Shown here: positions 15,769-24,959 of the stretch, one piece after another | How the letters are laid out: each line of letters opens with the position of its first letter | Numbering within the stretch: position 1 is the stretch's first letter | Assembly: GCF_000204645.1 (NCBI RefSeq) | Contig: NC_015422.1 | Span: 1,691,001-1,755,000 of the forward strand | Direction: 5' to 3' | Origin: Alicycliphilus denitrificans K601 | GTDB lineage: Bacteria; Pseudomonadota; Gammaproteobacteria; Burkholderiales; Burkholderiaceae_C | DNA length: 64,000 nt | Notes under the pieces: model-generated | What the model saw: the letters and a program-made list of their open reading frames with translations, nothing else | Database searches by the model: none | Told to the model about the DNA's origin: nothing | Made by a program: the position numbers and the translations under genes

Positions 15769-16235
15769 CAGCAGGGATGCCGCTTGAGTGGAACCGGGTC
15801 GCAGGCACCACCGTCTGGCTTTTCCCACGAGTCCTTCCCGTTGATCGCGTCAATGATCGCATCGCCGTTCCACCCAACCAAGGCGTCGGCATATTCTTTC
15901 AGGGCCTCTGGAAGGTCGCATTCCTTCTCGCCATGCTCCCAAACACCGACAATGCGCTTGCCCTGTTTGGCCGCATATTCGATTTCCCAGTTCACCCAAT
16001 CGCTATTCTTGGTCTGGGGCGAAACGTAGCAAATGAACACTCCAGCCCAGTTGATGGCAGGGGCAAGGATCTGCGTCTTTATGTAGTGCTCATCGGTGGC
16101 ATTGTTGAACTTCCCTGTATGGATGGAGGAATCCCTGACCTCGATCCCTTTTGGAGCTAACAGATCCTTCAGCTTCTGGAGTCCGTGATCGTCCTTATGG
16201 ACATGGCTGATGAACACGTTCCTTTTCTCTGCCAC
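15768..16235 (-). CDS. Small TIR-domain protein (ThsB-like)
   Basis: A 155-residue single-domain TIR protein: NVFISHVHKDDHGLQKLKDL (6-25), GIEVRDSSIHTGKFNN as the BB loop, ILAPAINWAGVFICYVSPQT and SDWVNWEIEYAAKQGKRIVG with W80 and E84 in the Glu motif. It leads the minus-strand operon, with a GTG start behind a strong GGAGGTGA site. TIR proteins of this size act as signal-producing NADases in Thoeris-type systems. No SIR2- or macro-domain effector is adjacent. Confidence 0.77.
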   Translation of the reverse strand: MAEKRNVFISHVHKDDHGLQKLKDLLAPKGIEVRDSSIHTGKFNNATDEHYIKTQILAPAINWAGVFICYVSPQTKNSDWVNWEIEYAAKQGKRIVGVWEHGEKECDLPEALKEYADALVGWNGDAIIDAINGKDSWEKPDGGACDPVPLKRHPC

Positions 16236-16323
16236 CTGTCACCTCCATTGTTCTTACATGGTTTGAAGATCGTAACTGTGTTTTCGGCCGCTGTGGCAGG
16301 AAATGCTGACCCGTTTGCCTTGA

Positions 16324-16626
16324 TCAAATAATTGCCTGCAAACCCTTGTCGGCGATGACGTTGAGCAGCTTGAGGGCCGGCCCGGTGGGATGGGTTTCGC
16401 CTTGCTCCCACTTTCGCACGGTCGACGCGGTGGTGTGCAGGTGAAGTGCGAACACCGGCTGGCTGAACTTCAACCGTTCGCGCAGGTGTTTGATGTCGGC
16501 AGCACTGAACTCCCGCACCGGCGGCGGGCAGATCGCGTCGAACTCGCGCATCGTCACCTTGCCGATCGCTCCCGCTTCGTGGAGCGCAGCCAGGTCGCCA
16601 CGCAGGGATTCAATGATCTTGCTCAC
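16324..16626 (-). CDS. HTH antitoxin, HigA/XRE type
   Basis: A 100-residue DNA-binding protein with an XRE-type HTH at about 45-75 (LRERLKFSQPVFALHLHTTA followed by TVRKWEQGETHP). It starts with GTG at 16626, inside the last 17 bases of the toxin gene, so expression is coupled. It should neutralise the toxin and repress the promoter at 17009. Toxin-first gene order is usual for HigBA-like pairs. Confidence 0.82.
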   Translation of the reverse strand: MSKIIESLRGDLAALHEAGAIGKVTMREFDAICPPPVREFSAADIKHLRERLKFSQPVFALHLHTTASTVRKWEQGETHPTGPALKLLNVIADKGLQAII

Positions 16627-16993
16627 AATGCACCTCCAATAACACGCCCGAGTGCAACGCCTTCGACAAAGCCTCGGCGGACAGTTCCAGGAACACCTTG
16701 CCGGCGAATTGCAGCGCCTTCTTCTCGTCCTGCGTGATATTCGCCTTGTCGCTCTTGGGGAACCCATGCAGGAATACGTAGCGGCTGCCGATCCGGGCCG
16801 ACAGCAGCGTGCGGTAGCCGCCGCTCTTGCCGCCGCCGGATCGGGCAACCCGCTTCTTGTAGAGGAAGCCGCCCAAGTCCGCGTCAATCAGACCGCTTTC
16901 CATCTCTTGAACCGCCTTGCACAAGGCAGCATCAGGCAGCTTTTCGCCCGCCTGCCACCGTGCAAAGTCCTTCCGCTTGAGGACGTGGGTCAT
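16610..16993 (-). CDS. RelE-type toxin (PF06296-like)
   Basis: A 127-residue RelE/ParE-superfamily toxin. YKKRVARSGGGKSGGYRTLL (45-64) and YVFLHGFPKSDKANI (72-86) are typical of the RelE group that pairs with XRE antitoxins. Basic residues K47, R48, R51 and R61 could contact mRNA on the ribosome. ATG 16993 is chosen because it has AGGTC just upstream and follows the promoter; upstream in-frame codons lie within the operator region. The pair may stabilise the element next to its integrase. Confidence 0.82.
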   Translation of the reverse strand: MTHVLKRKDFARWQAGEKLPDAALCKAVQEMESGLIDADLGGFLYKKRVARSGGGKSGGYRTLLSARIGSRYVFLHGFPKSDKANITQDEKKALQFAGKVFLELSAEALSKALHSGVLLEVHCEQDH

Positions 16994-17005
16994 CTTGACC
17001 TCCAA

Positions 17006-17025
17006 ACTATACCCGTAACGGGCAT
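17006..17025 (-). promoter_or_regulatory. Promoter and operator of the toxin-antitoxin pair
   Basis: A palindrome ATACCCGTAACGGGCAT (17009-17025; core CCCGT-A-ACGGG) overlaps a good minus-strand -10 box TATAGT (17011-17006), 12 bases before the toxin start codon. This fits autorepression by the antitoxin. Confidence 0.65.
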
Positions 17026-17132
17026 ACTTTTCCAGTCCCCAGTGCGATGCACGGGCGGGGAGGGCTGCCGAGCCGATTGGCGTAACGGCGACACGGCAAT
17101 CAGGGCCGACATGCCGAGGCACTGGTCACCGA

Positions 17133-18335
17133 TCATGCGGTCACCTCTTTGGGTTCTTGCCGCGTGCCGACGACCGACTTGCGCCGGCTGGCTACCAACT
17201 CGGCTGCCTTACGCACCGGGTCGTCCTCGGTGTGGACGTAGCGCATGAACATCGCCACGGTCTTGTGCGCGGTTAGCGCCATGCCGACCTTGACGGGGAT
17301 GCCGGAATTGGCAATGTCGGTCGCTGAGCGGTGGCGTATGCCGTGGGTGCCAACCTTCGGCACGCCGGCGCGATCAAGGATTCGGCGCCACGCCTGATAG
17401 TAGGAATGGGGGCCGAGCGGCTTGTCATGGTCGAGGATGGCCGGGCATACGTAGGGCGAATTGCCGTAGCGAGGTGCATTCGTCAGCAACCGGCGGGCTT
17501 CCTCGCTCAACGGCTTGGACATATCGCCCGTCTTGCTGTCCGGCCAGACAACCCGGCCATTGGGCAAGTCGAGCCAATCCCACTGCAACAGCAGGATCTC
17601 CGACATGCGGGCCGCGAACTCGAATTGCAGCCGGACGGCCAGCAGATAGATGGGATGTTCCAGGCCCTCGGCCTCGGCTTTGTCCAAGTAGGCGAACAGG
17701 CTGACCATCTGCTCGTCGGTGATAAGGCGGGTCGAGCCTTTCTCCGGGTACTTGGGTACGTGACGGCAAGGATTGGAGCCATCGGGCCGGTAGCCCCACA
17801 GTTCGGCCAGGTTGAACATCTTGCGGACGAGCGACAGTACGCGGTTGGCCTGCGTGGGGGACCTCTCCATGCGCTTCATCAGCGCGGTGATGTCGTGGCG
17901 CGTGACCTCGTGAACCTTCTTGCTGCCGAAGGCTGGGATGACGAAGTTGTCGATCTGGTACTGGTAGCTGGCCTGGGTGCTGGGCTTGTTGTGCGGCTTG
18001 GAGTGGTCATCCATGAACCGGCCGCACAGTTCCTTGACCGTCGGCGCCTTGCGGGCTTCGGCCTTGTCGAGTCCGGGATCGCCCCCGCGCCGGACTTCGG
18101 CCAGCCAGTCTTGGGCCAGCGACCGGGCCTGTTCGACCGTCAGCTCGCCGAACTGGCCGAGTGCCGGCTTGCGCCGCACGCCGGAGTTCGTGCGGTACTG
18201 AACCATGAAGACCTTGCGGCCCGTTGGTGTTATCTTGCACAAGAAGCCCGGAACGAGCGTATCCCGGAGTTCCACATCGCAGGTTTGCGCCTGCGCCGTG
18301 TCAACGACGGACTTGGTGAGTTTGATCTTCGCCAT
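17133..18335 (-). CDS. int: Tyrosine-type integrase with DUF4102 domain
   Basis: A 400-residue integrase: N-terminal DUF4102-like arm-binding region (1-95), SAM-like core-binding domain (about 98-190) and catalytic domain (about 200-375). Catalytic residues are visible: R243 in AARMSEIL, K268 in DSKTGD, H331 and R334 in HGIRH, H357 and nucleophile Y366 in FMRYVHTED. It lies about 175 bases from the tRNA-Leu scar, in the usual int-next-to-att arrangement, so it should catalyse insertion into and excision from tRNA-Leu. Confidence 0.95.
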   Translation of the reverse strand: MAKIKLTKSVVDTAQAQTCDVELRDTLVPGFLCKITPTGRKVFMVQYRTNSGVRRKPALGQFGELTVEQARSLAQDWLAEVRRGGDPGLDKAEARKAPTVKELCGRFMDDHSKPHNKPSTQASYQYQIDNFVIPAFGSKKVHEVTRHDITALMKRMERSPTQANRVLSLVRKMFNLAELWGYRPDGSNPCRHVPKYPEKGSTRLITDEQMVSLFAYLDKAEAEGLEHPIYLLAVRLQFEFAARMSEILLLQWDWLDLPNGRVVWPDSKTGDMSKPLSEEARRLLTNAPRYGNSPYVCPAILDHDKPLGPHSYYQAWRRILDRAGVPKVGTHGIRHRSATDIANSGIPVKVGMALTAHKTVAMFMRYVHTEDDPVRKAAELVASRRKSVVGTRQEPKEVTA

Positions 18336-18511
18336 GAGGTGCTCCTGAAAGGCCCCGATTCCAGGGGCCGGCTAGGAGCCAGGCGGAGGGGAACCGGGGC
18401 GGTTTGCATCGCGCACCGGGATATGATCGAAGGCACTGGCCTCGGGGAAAACCTGTTACAGCAAGCCTCATCAAAGTCCATCGTTAGCCCGGTGCGGATG
18501 CCATGCTCTGG

Positions 18512-18571
18512 CTTAAAATCCGCCGCTTCCTGCAAAGGGGCGTGCCGGTTCGACCCCGGCTCGGGGCACCA
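18512..18571 (+). other. Attachment site: displaced 3' end of tRNA-Leu(UAA)
   Basis: The anticodon-loop TTAAAA, the variable arm, the T arm (GCCGG-TTCGACC-CCGGC), the acceptor strand TCGGGGC, discriminator A and CCA of a leucine tRNA are all present. The matching 5' half (GCCCCGA, D arm) is absent: the bases before 18511 are unrelated. The fragment is what remains when an element inserts into the 3' half of a tRNA gene and restores the gene at its other end. Confidence 0.8.
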
Positions 18572-18583
18572 TGAAGATTCGAT

Positions 18584-19213
18584 ATGTCACATTACACTGC
18601 TCCTTTTGAAATCCATGTCCACGGCCAGGTGCAGCTGCGGGCCGATGTGGACTTCAACCAGATCCAGGAGGCGCTCAAGCCGCTGTGGAAATACGCCGGG
18701 GCGCGCTCGCTTGCCGATGGCGCGGCCAGCGCCTACGAGGAGGAGCCGGGCATCCAGTTCGACGCCAAGGAGCATGTGCTCCAGATGTGCTGGACGGTGA
18801 GCGGGGATGAGGATTTCCGCCAGTCGCTCGATGAGATGTGCATGAGCCTCAACGAGCTGGCCGAGCAGGGCGCGGCCATCGAGGTGACCTTCTACGACAC
18901 CGAGTTCGATGAGGAAGAGGCGCCCGAGGACGAGGACGCGCGCGACGATTTCGTGATGCTGTTCGTGGGGCCCACGCCCGCGGCCATCATGCAGGTGCAG
19001 CGCGACCTGCTGGTGCAGGACGTGATCAACCTCATGGAGCGCCACTTCGACGGCTCGCAGCTGGGAGGGGTGGTTTCGGAGATCGACAAGCTGTTCTCGC
19101 AGCGGTTCGACGCGCTGGTGAACTCGCTGGAGATCGGCAAGCCTCCGCGCGGCCTTGGCGGGCAGGGCGGCAGCGGCCATGGCGGCGGCCGCCGCCCGCG
19201 CCACCTGCATTGA
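18584..19213 (+). CDS. Uncharacterised acidic protein (DUF6806-like)
   Basis: A 209-residue soluble protein of unknown function, which I believe matches the DUF6806 family found ahead of uvrC in Comamonadaceae. It has an acidic middle ([18 protein letters not shown], about 105-122), a regular alpha/beta start ([20 protein letters not shown]) and a Gly/His/Arg-rich tail. It begins 12 bases after the att scar, so its native promoter may now be separated from it by the element. Confidence 0.7.
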   Translation: MSHYTAPFEIHVHGQVQLRADVDFNQIQEALKPLWKYAGARSLADGAASAYEEEPGIQFDAKEHVLQMCWTVSGDEDFRQSLDEMCMSLNELAEQGAAIEVTFYDTEFDEEEAPEDEDARDDFVMLFVGPTPAAIMQVQRDLLVQDVINLMERHFDGSQLGGVVSEIDKLFSQRFDALVNSLEIGKPPRGLGGQGGSGHGGGRRPRHLH

Positions 19214-19337
19214 TCCGCATTCACGGTGGCGCGGCGGCACCGGCTGCCGCACCAGGGCAGGCCTCGCTTCTTGGCTGGTAGCGCGGGGCCTGCCTGCTCC
19301 GCCCTCGACGGACTGTTGCCACGCCCACAATAGCGCC

Positions 19338-21296
19338 ATGTCCGCAACGCACTCCGATGAACTGCTCGCTCAGGTGGCGGCCCTGCCTCCGCTGCCCGGG
19401 GTGTACCGCTATTTCGACGCGCAGGGCGTGCTGCTGTACGTGGGCAAGGCCCGCAACCTGAAAAAGCGCGTCAGCAGCTACTTCGCCAAGCAGCATGGCG
19501 GCACGCGCATCGGCCACATGGTGGGCAAGATAGCGCGCCTGGAAACGACGGTGGTGCGCTCCGAGGCCGAGGCGCTGCTGCTGGAAAACAACCTCATCAA
19601 GTCGCTCGGCCCCAAGTACAACATCCTGTTTCGCGACGACAAGAGCTACCCCTATCTCAAGATCACCGGCGTGGCCGAAAAGGACGGCGAGGGCGACGCG
19701 CCGGGCCAGCGCTATCCGCGTATCGCGTATTACCGGGGATCGGTGGACAAGCGCCACCGCTACTTCGGCCCCTATCCGGGAGCCTGGGCAGTCAAGGAGA
19801 CCATCCAGCTGTTGCAGAAGGTGTTTCGCCTGCGCACCTGCGAGGACACGGTGTTCGCCAATCGCACGCGCCCCTGCCTGCTCTACCAGATCAAGCGCTG
19901 CACGGCGCCCTGCGTGGGGCTGATTTCGCCCGAGGGCTACGCCGGCGACGTGCGCAGCGCCGAGGCCCTGCTGCGCGGCGAAACGCAGGAACTGCTCCAG
20001 GAGTTGGAGCGGCGCATGCTGGCGCACTCCGAGCGGCTGGAGTTCGAGCTGGCGGCCGAGGTGCGCAACCAGATCACGGCGCTGTCGCGCGTGCTGCACC
20101 AGCAGGCCGTGGAGAGCGTCTCGGACAAGGACGTGGACATCCTCGCCGTGAAGGTGGCAGGCGGGCGCGCCTGCGTGAACCTGGCCATGGTGCGCGGCGG
20201 CCGCCACCTGGGGGACAGGGCCTATTTTCCCGTGCATGTCGAAGACGCCGCGGGCGTGTTCCAGTTGGAGGATCAGGAAGAGGGCGCAGGAGCGGCGCAG
20301 CCCGATTGCCCCGTGGAGGCGCAGGTGCTCGAAGCCTTCATGGCCCAGCACTACCTGGGCGTGCCCGTGCCGCCCACGCTGATCACCAGCCTGCCGGTGG
20401 AGCAGCGGCTGCTGGAGGCCTTGTCGGAGCAGAGCGGCGTGCGCGTGACCGCGGTGCGCCAGCCGCGCGAGCAGCGCCGCGCGTGGCTGGAGATGGCGCA
20501 ACAGAATGCCGAGATCCAGCTGGCCCGGCTGCTGGCCGAGGAAGGCTCGCAGCAGGCGCGCACGCGCGCCCTGGCCGAGGCGCTGGACCTGGACGCCGAG
20601 GACCTGGATCGGTTCACGATCGAGTGTTTCGACATCTCGCATACCGCAGGCGAGGCCACGCAGGCCTCGTGCGTGGTGTTCCATCACCACAAGATGCAGG
20701 GCAGCGAATACCGCCGCTTCAAGATCGACGGCATCACCGGCGGGGACGACTACGCCGCCATGCGCCAGGTGTTGACGCGGCGCTACAGCAAGGTGGCCGA
20801 GGCGCAGCGCGAGGCAGGCGGCGCCGAGGTGTCCGACAAGCGTGCGCGCCTGCCCGACCTGGTGCTGGTCGACGGCGGCAAGGGACAGGTGAGCATGGCG
20901 CGCGAGGTGTTCACGGAGCTGGGGCTGGACGTCTCGCGCATCGTGGGCGTGGAAAAGGGCGAGGGGCGCAAGGTGGGCCTGGAGGAACTGGTGTTCGCCG
21001 ACGGGCGCGAGAAGGTCTATCTCGGCCGCGACTCGGCGGCGCTGATGCTCGTGGCCCAGATCCGCGACGAGGCGCACCGCTTCGCCATCACCGGCATGCG
21101 CGCGGCCCGCGCCAGGGCGCGCACGGGCGGCAGCCGGCTGGAGGACATTCCCGGGGTGGGGCCCAAGAAGCGCGCGCGCCTGCTGCAGCGCTTCGGCGGC
21201 GTGCGCGGCGTGGCCGACGCGAGCGTGGAAGACCTGGCGACGGTGGAAGGCATCTCCCATGGCCTAGCCGAGGAAATCTACCGCGCCTTGCGCTGA
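19338..21296 (+). CDS. uvrC: Excinuclease ABC subunit C
   Basis: A 652-residue UvrC, the dual-incision nuclease of nucleotide excision repair. The GIY-YIG nuclease is at the N terminus ([19 protein letters not shown], about 18-36), a UvrB-binding UVR segment lies near 205-240, the RNase H-like 3' nuclease domain is in the second half ([22 protein letters not shown]), and a helix-hairpin-helix pair closes the protein ([18 protein letters not shown]). I start at ATG 19338; upstream in-frame sequence overlaps the preceding gene. pgsA follows after about 50 bases. Confidence 0.97.
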   Translation: MSATHSDELLAQVAALPPLPGVYRYFDAQGVLLYVGKARNLKKRVSSYFAKQHGGTRIGHMVGKIARLETTVVRSEAEALLLENNLIKSLGPKYNILFRDDKSYPYLKITGVAEKDGEGDAPGQRYPRIAYYRGSVDKRHRYFGPYPGAWAVKETIQLLQKVFRLRTCEDTVFANRTRPCLLYQIKRCTAPCVGLISPEGYAGDVRSAEALLRGETQELLQELERRMLAHSERLEFELAAEVRNQITALSRVLHQQAVESVSDKDVDILAVKVAGGRACVNLAMVRGGRHLGDRAYFPVHVEDAAGVFQLEDQEEGAGAAQPDCPVEAQVLEAFMAQHYLGVPVPPTLITSLPVEQRLLEALSEQSGVRVTAVRQPREQRRAWLEMAQQNAEIQLARLLAEEGSQQARTRALAEALDLDAEDLDRFTIECFDISHTAGEATQASCVVFHHHKMQGSEYRRFKIDGITGGDDYAAMRQVLTRRYSKVAEAQREAGGAEVSDKRARLPDLVLVDGGKGQVSMAREVFTELGLDVSRIVGVEKGEGRKVGLEELVFADGREKVYLGRDSAALMLVAQIRDEAHRFAITGMRAARARARTGGSRLEDIPGVGPKKRARLLQRFGGVRGVADASVEDLATVEGISHGLAEEIYRALR

Positions 21297-21343
21297 GTTG
21301 CCGCCGCGGTGGAGCATCGCGATGCATGACACAATCGCTCCTC

Positions 21344-21913
21344 ATGTTTTTCACCATTCCCACGGTCATGACCTGGACGCGCATCGTCGCGATACCCTTG
21401 ATCGTGGGCGTGTTCTATGCGCCGATGGAGCCGGCCACGCGCAATCTCATCGCCACGGCGATGTTCGTGGTGTTCGCCGCTACCGACTGGCTTGATGGCT
21501 TTCTCGCGCGCAAGCTCAACCAGACGTCCGCCTTCGGCGCCTTCCTTGATCCGGTGGCGGACAAATTCCTCGTCTGCGCATCGCTGCTGGTGTTGGTGCA
21601 CATGCAGCGCGCCGACGTCTTCGTGGCCCTCATCATCATCGGCCGCGAGATCGCCATCAGCGCGTTGCGCGAGTGGATGGCGCAGATCGGCGCGAGCAAA
21701 AGCGTGGCCGTGCACATGCTGGGCAAGCTCAAGACCACGGTGCAGATGGTTGCAATTCCTTTCCTGCTCTACGATGGACGATTGTTCGACATCATCGATA
21801 CTGGCGTATGGGGCACTTGGCTCATCTGGCTCGCGGCCGTGCTGACCGTGTGGTCCATGGTGTACTACCTGCAAAAGGCCCTGCCGGAGATACGTGCCCG
21901 CGTCGCCAAATAG
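21344..21913 (+). CDS. pgsA: CDP-diacylglycerol-glycerol-3-phosphate phosphatidyltransferase
   Basis: A 189-residue inner-membrane enzyme making phosphatidylglycerophosphate. The CDP-alcohol phosphotransferase motif is complete: DWLDGFLAR followed by GAFLDPVAD. About five hydrophobic helices. MFFTIPTVMTWTRI aligns with the start of E. coli PgsA (MQFNIPTLLT), so I use ATG 21344, but an in-frame ATG at 21326 has the better ribosome site (GGTGGAG at 21309) and could add six residues. Confidence 0.93.
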   Translation: MFFTIPTVMTWTRIVAIPLIVGVFYAPMEPATRNLIATAMFVVFAATDWLDGFLARKLNQTSAFGAFLDPVADKFLVCASLLVLVHMQRADVFVALIIIGREIAISALREWMAQIGASKSVAVHMLGKLKTTVQMVAIPFLLYDGRLFDIIDTGVWGTWLIWLAAVLTVWSMVYYLQKALPEIRARVAK

Positions 21914-22257
21914 CCTCGCCTGAGGCGCCGTTGCGACACGGCCGGGCCGAAAAGGCGTCCCTGGTGTCGTTTGTCAATACGGAATCCGCCTAGCGCCGGC
22001 GTTTGCGAGACAAAACAGGCGGAAGAGCCCCGGAGCACCGTGCAAATGCGACTAGAATCCGCAGCCATGCTGTCGCTGCGGCGGTACGTCTTTGTTGACA
22101 CCCTGCAGGGCGATGGTTTTAATCTGCGACGGCAATTTCTGCTGCTGTTCCAGTATTTTCATGCGCTAGCCGCCATTGGCCCACGGTCACTGGCGCAAGG
22201 CATTGAAGATCAGATTTGCATAAGACATTCATCCACTCTTTTCCCGAGGGGCTTCCT
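21914..22257. other. Intergenic region between pgsA and the HU gene
   Basis: No gene seen. It holds the promoter of the HU gene (22095-22123) and a long 5' leader of about 130 bases; the rest shows no clear feature. Confidence 0.5.
22095..22123 (+). promoter_or_regulatory. Sigma-70 promoter of the HU gene
   Basis: A perfect -35 TTGACA (22095-22100), a 17-base spacer and -10 TTTAAT (22118-22123), about 135 bases upstream of the HU start codon. Confidence 0.7.
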
Positions 22258-22530
22258 GTGAACAAATCCGAATTGATAGAGCACATTGCTTCCCAAGCAG
22301 ATATCTCCAAGGCCGCTGCTACGCGTGCTCTGGAGTCCACGATCGACGCGGTCAAGAAGACCTTGAAGAAGGGTGGGACGGTGTCGCTGGTCGGTTTCGG
22401 GACCTTCGCTGTCGGCAAGCGTGCCGCCCGTACCGGCCGCAATCCCCGCACGGGCGCCACGATTAAAATCAAGGCTGCTAAAGTGCCGAAGTTCCGTCCA
22501 GGCAAGGCGTTGAAGGACGCCCTGAACTGA
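22258..22530 (+). CDS. hupB: DNA-binding protein HU
   Basis: A 90-residue HU/IHF-family nucleoid protein: [20 protein letters not shown] at the N terminus, the core [20 protein letters not shown] and the DNA-binding arm around [21 protein letters not shown]. The start is GTG 22258, with GAGGGG six bases upstream; the in-frame ATG at 22216 would add 14 non-homologous residues. A tRNA-Val gene follows after 14 bases. Confidence 0.96.
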   Translation: MNKSELIEHIASQADISKAAATRALESTIDAVKKTLKKGGTVSLVGFGTFAVGKRAARTGRNPRTGATIKIKAAKVPKFRPGKALKDALN

Positions 22531-22544
22531 TTGTGAGATATGGG

Positions 22545-22620
22545 GGGTGCTTAGCTCAGTTGGTAGAGCGGCGCCCTTACAAGGCGTAGGTCAGCGGTTC
22601 GACCCCGTTAGCACCCACCA
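22545..22620 (+). tRNA. tRNA-Val (anticodon UAC)
   Basis: A complete 76-base cloverleaf: acceptor GGGTGCT, D arm with TTGGTAGAGC, anticodon loop CTTACAA (anticodon TAC), T arm with GGTTCGACCCC and encoded CCA at 22618-22620. Confidence 0.96.
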
Positions 22621-22629
22621 CCCCAGACA

Positions 22630-22656
22630 AAGGCGAACGCGAGTTCGCCTTTTCTT
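22630..22656 (+). terminator. Terminator after tRNA-Val
   Basis: AAGGCGAA (22630-22637) and TTCGCCTT (22644-22651) form an 8-bp stem with a six-base loop, followed by TTCTTTT. It ends the HU/tRNA-Val transcript just before ppiD. Confidence 0.85.
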
Positions 22657-22679
22657 TTGCAGCCGTTGAAAGATCGACC

Positions 22680-24602
22680 ATGTTGGAATCCATCCGCAAG
22701 CACACCAAGTGGGTGATGGGCTTGCTGTTCTTGCTGATCATTCCCTCGTTCATCCTCGTGGGGATAGACCGGAACTACTTTGGCGGGGGCAGCCCGGTCG
22801 TGGCGCGGGTGGATGGCAAGGACATCACGCAGGCCGACTGGGACAACGCGCACCGCATGGAGAGCGACCGCATCCGTGCGCAGTCGCCGGGCATCGATGC
22901 CAAGCTGCTCGATTCGCCGCAGGCGCGCTATGCCACGCTGGAGCGTCTGGTGCGCGACCGCGTGCTGCAGGTCGCCGCGCAGAAGATGCACATGCTGACC
23001 AGCGATGCGCGTTTGGCGCGCGAACTGCAGAGCATTCCCCAGATCGCCGCGCTCAAGCGTCCGGACGGCACGCTGGACGCCGAGGCCTACCGCGCCCTGG
23101 CCGGCGCCCAGGGCCTCACCCCGGAGGGCCTGGAGGCGCGCGTGCGCCATGACATATCGGTCAGCCAGGTCATGGGCAGCGTGGTGGCATCCGCGTTCGC
23201 CGGCCCCGCGGAATCCAAGCTTGCGCTGGACGCCCTCTTCCAGCGCAGGGAGATCCAGGTCGCGCGATTCGATCCGTCGGCCTTCGTGTCCAAGGTCGCG
23301 GTGACGGATGCCGACCTCGAGGCCTACTACAAGGCCCACCTCGCCAAGTTCCAGCAGCCGGAGCAGGCCACGGTGGAATACGTGGTCCTGGACCTGGATG
23401 CGGTGAAGGCCGGCATCACGCTCAACGAGGACGATCTGCGCACCTATTACAAGGAAAACCTCAGCCGCCTGTCCGGCAAGGAGGAGCGCCGCGCAAGCCA
23501 CATCCTGGTCAACGCTGCCAAGGATGCGCCCGCAGCCGAGCGCGAAAAGGCCAAGGCCAAGGCGCAGGAACTGCTGGCGGAGGTGCGCAAGGCGCCCGGC
23601 CGCTTTGCCGAGATCGCCAGGAAGGAGTCGCAGGACACCGGCTCGGCCGCTTCCGGCGGGGACCTGGGATTCTTTGGCCACGGCGCCATGGTCAAGCCGT
23701 TCGAGGATGCGGTGTTCTCGCTGAAGAAGGGCGAGATCAGCGATGTGGTGGAAACCGACTTCGGCTACCACGTCATCATGCTCACCGATGTCAAGACGCC
23801 GCGCCAGCCGAGCTTCGAGGAACTGCGCCCGTCGCTGGAGGCCGAGCTCAGGCAGCAGCAGGCGCAGCGCAAGTTCGCTGAGGTGGCCGAAACCTTCGCC
23901 AACACGGTCTACGAGCAGCCGGACAGCCTGCAGCCGGTGGCGGACAAGCTCAAGCTCAAGATCCACACCGCCACGGGCGTGACGCGCACGTCGGCTCCGG
24001 GCGAGAAGGGCGCGCTGGCCAACCCGCGCCTGCTGGAGGCGCTGTTCCAGCCGGACTCGGTGCAGAGCAAGCGCAACACCGAGGCCATCGAAATCGGCAA
24101 CAGCACCCTGGCGGCGGCGCGGATCACCGCTTATCAGCCCGCCATGACGCTGCCGCTGGACAAGGCGCGCGAGCAGGTGCGCTCGCTCTACGTCGCGGAC
24201 AAGTCAGCGGAGTTCGCACGGCAGGAGGGCCAAGTCAGGTTGGCCGCCTGGAAGGCCAGCCCCGACGGCGCCGCGGGCCTTTCCGCCCCCGTGACGGTGT
24301 CCCGCGACCGCCCGCAGAACCAGCCGCGCGCGGTGGTCGATGCGGCCCTGCGGGCGCCCACGGACAAGCTGCCCGTCTGGACCGGCGTGGACCTTGCGGG
24401 GCAGGGCTATGCCGTGCTGAAGGTCAACCGCATCGTGCCGCGGGATGCTGCGGATGAAGCGACGGCGCGCATGGAGCGCGAGCAGTACCTGCAGCTCTGG
24501 GTCTCGGCCGAAGCGCAGGCGTACTACGAGCTGCTCAAGCAGCGCTTCAAGGTGCAGATCAAGGCGCCGCGCCCGGCGGCGCAAGGCGAGACGCAAAGCT
24601 GA
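22680..24602 (+). CDS. ppiD: Periplasmic peptidyl-prolyl isomerase PpiD
   Basis: A 640-residue SurA/PpiD chaperone anchored in the inner membrane by one N-terminal helix ([19 protein letters not shown], about 11-29) and acting on proteins leaving the Sec translocon. A SurA_N-like region (about 35-200) is followed by a parvulin domain (about 265-365) with [28 protein letters not shown] and [13 protein letters not shown], then a C-terminal domain. Length and order match PpiD. Confidence 0.92.
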   Translation: MLESIRKHTKWVMGLLFLLIIPSFILVGIDRNYFGGGSPVVARVDGKDITQADWDNAHRMESDRIRAQSPGIDAKLLDSPQARYATLERLVRDRVLQVAAQKMHMLTSDARLARELQSIPQIAALKRPDGTLDAEAYRALAGAQGLTPEGLEARVRHDISVSQVMGSVVASAFAGPAESKLALDALFQRREIQVARFDPSAFVSKVAVTDADLEAYYKAHLAKFQQPEQATVEYVVLDLDAVKAGITLNEDDLRTYYKENLSRLSGKEERRASHILVNAAKDAPAAEREKAKAKAQELLAEVRKAPGRFAEIARKESQDTGSAASGGDLGFFGHGAMVKPFEDAVFSLKKGEISDVVETDFGYHVIMLTDVKTPRQPSFEELRPSLEAELRQQQAQRKFAEVAETFANTVYEQPDSLQPVADKLKLKIHTATGVTRTSAPGEKGALANPRLLEALFQPDSVQSKRNTEAIEIGNSTLAAARITAYQPAMTLPLDKAREQVRSLYVADKSAEFARQEGQVRLAAWKASPDGAAGLSAPVTVSRDRPQNQPRAVVDAALRAPTDKLPVWTGVDLAGQGYAVLKVNRIVPRDAADEATARMEREQYLQLWVSAEAQAYYELLKQRFKVQIKAPRPAAQGETQS

Positions 24603-24959
24603 CAAGGCCTGCGAGAAGCGAAATGACCTTGCTCCTCTGCGTTCCTGGAGGGCAAGGTACTCGCACTGCATGCCCGCCGCTGCCAGTTGCCGCCGTGGTG
24701 CGCAACGCCATTTCCGTGGTGCCGCTCAATCTGCAACGCAAGCAGCTATGTGAGCCAGATGTCGTTATCGTCAGTGCAGTGAAATAGAGTATTCCAAAGT
24801 CTATCGGCGGAGGCAGGTGCGCGCGCCTACCATCTGGCGGCCCAAGATCCGATCGACGACGCTAGTAGGCATCTGCGGTGCGGGCCACCTTTCGATACAG
24901 CCCGGAGATTGCGAAAAAGGCTGGGGGTTGGGCAGAAGTGCATGTCTTCTCGATGAACC
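24603..24959. other. Intergenic region with a degenerate dispersed repeat
   Basis: No gene. Bases about 24718-24760 contain GCAACGCAAGCAGCTATG, resembling the dispersed repeat core (CAAGC plus AGCTAT) seen elsewhere in the window. No clear terminator was found for either convergent gene. Confidence 0.35.

Larger units (their letters stand above)
1..18571. mobile_element. Integrase-proximal part of an ICE-like element in tRNA-Leu
   Basis: The stretch ends on the right with a tyrosine integrase gene followed by a displaced 3' fragment of tRNA-Leu(UAA), the usual scar of integration into the 3' end of a tRNA gene. Inside it are genes of types common on ICE backbones (ParB-like, DUF932, DUF2958, RadC-like JAB protein), metal-resistance cargo, a TIR/SLOG island and a toxin-antitoxin pair. 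Chromosomal genes start directly to the right of the tRNA fragment. The left boundary, transfer genes and the rebuilt tRNA-Leu are not in the window. The extent to base 1 is inference from gene content. Confidence 0.75.

Noticed and set aside
18486..18571. A complete tRNA-Leu gene
   Set aside because: Acceptor 5' strand and D arm are absent; only the part from the anticodon loop to CCA fits.
17331..18800. A 489-codon plus-strand open frame
   Set aside because: It is the antisense of the integrase gene, runs through the attachment scar and has no family features; GC-rich codon use keeps the frame open.
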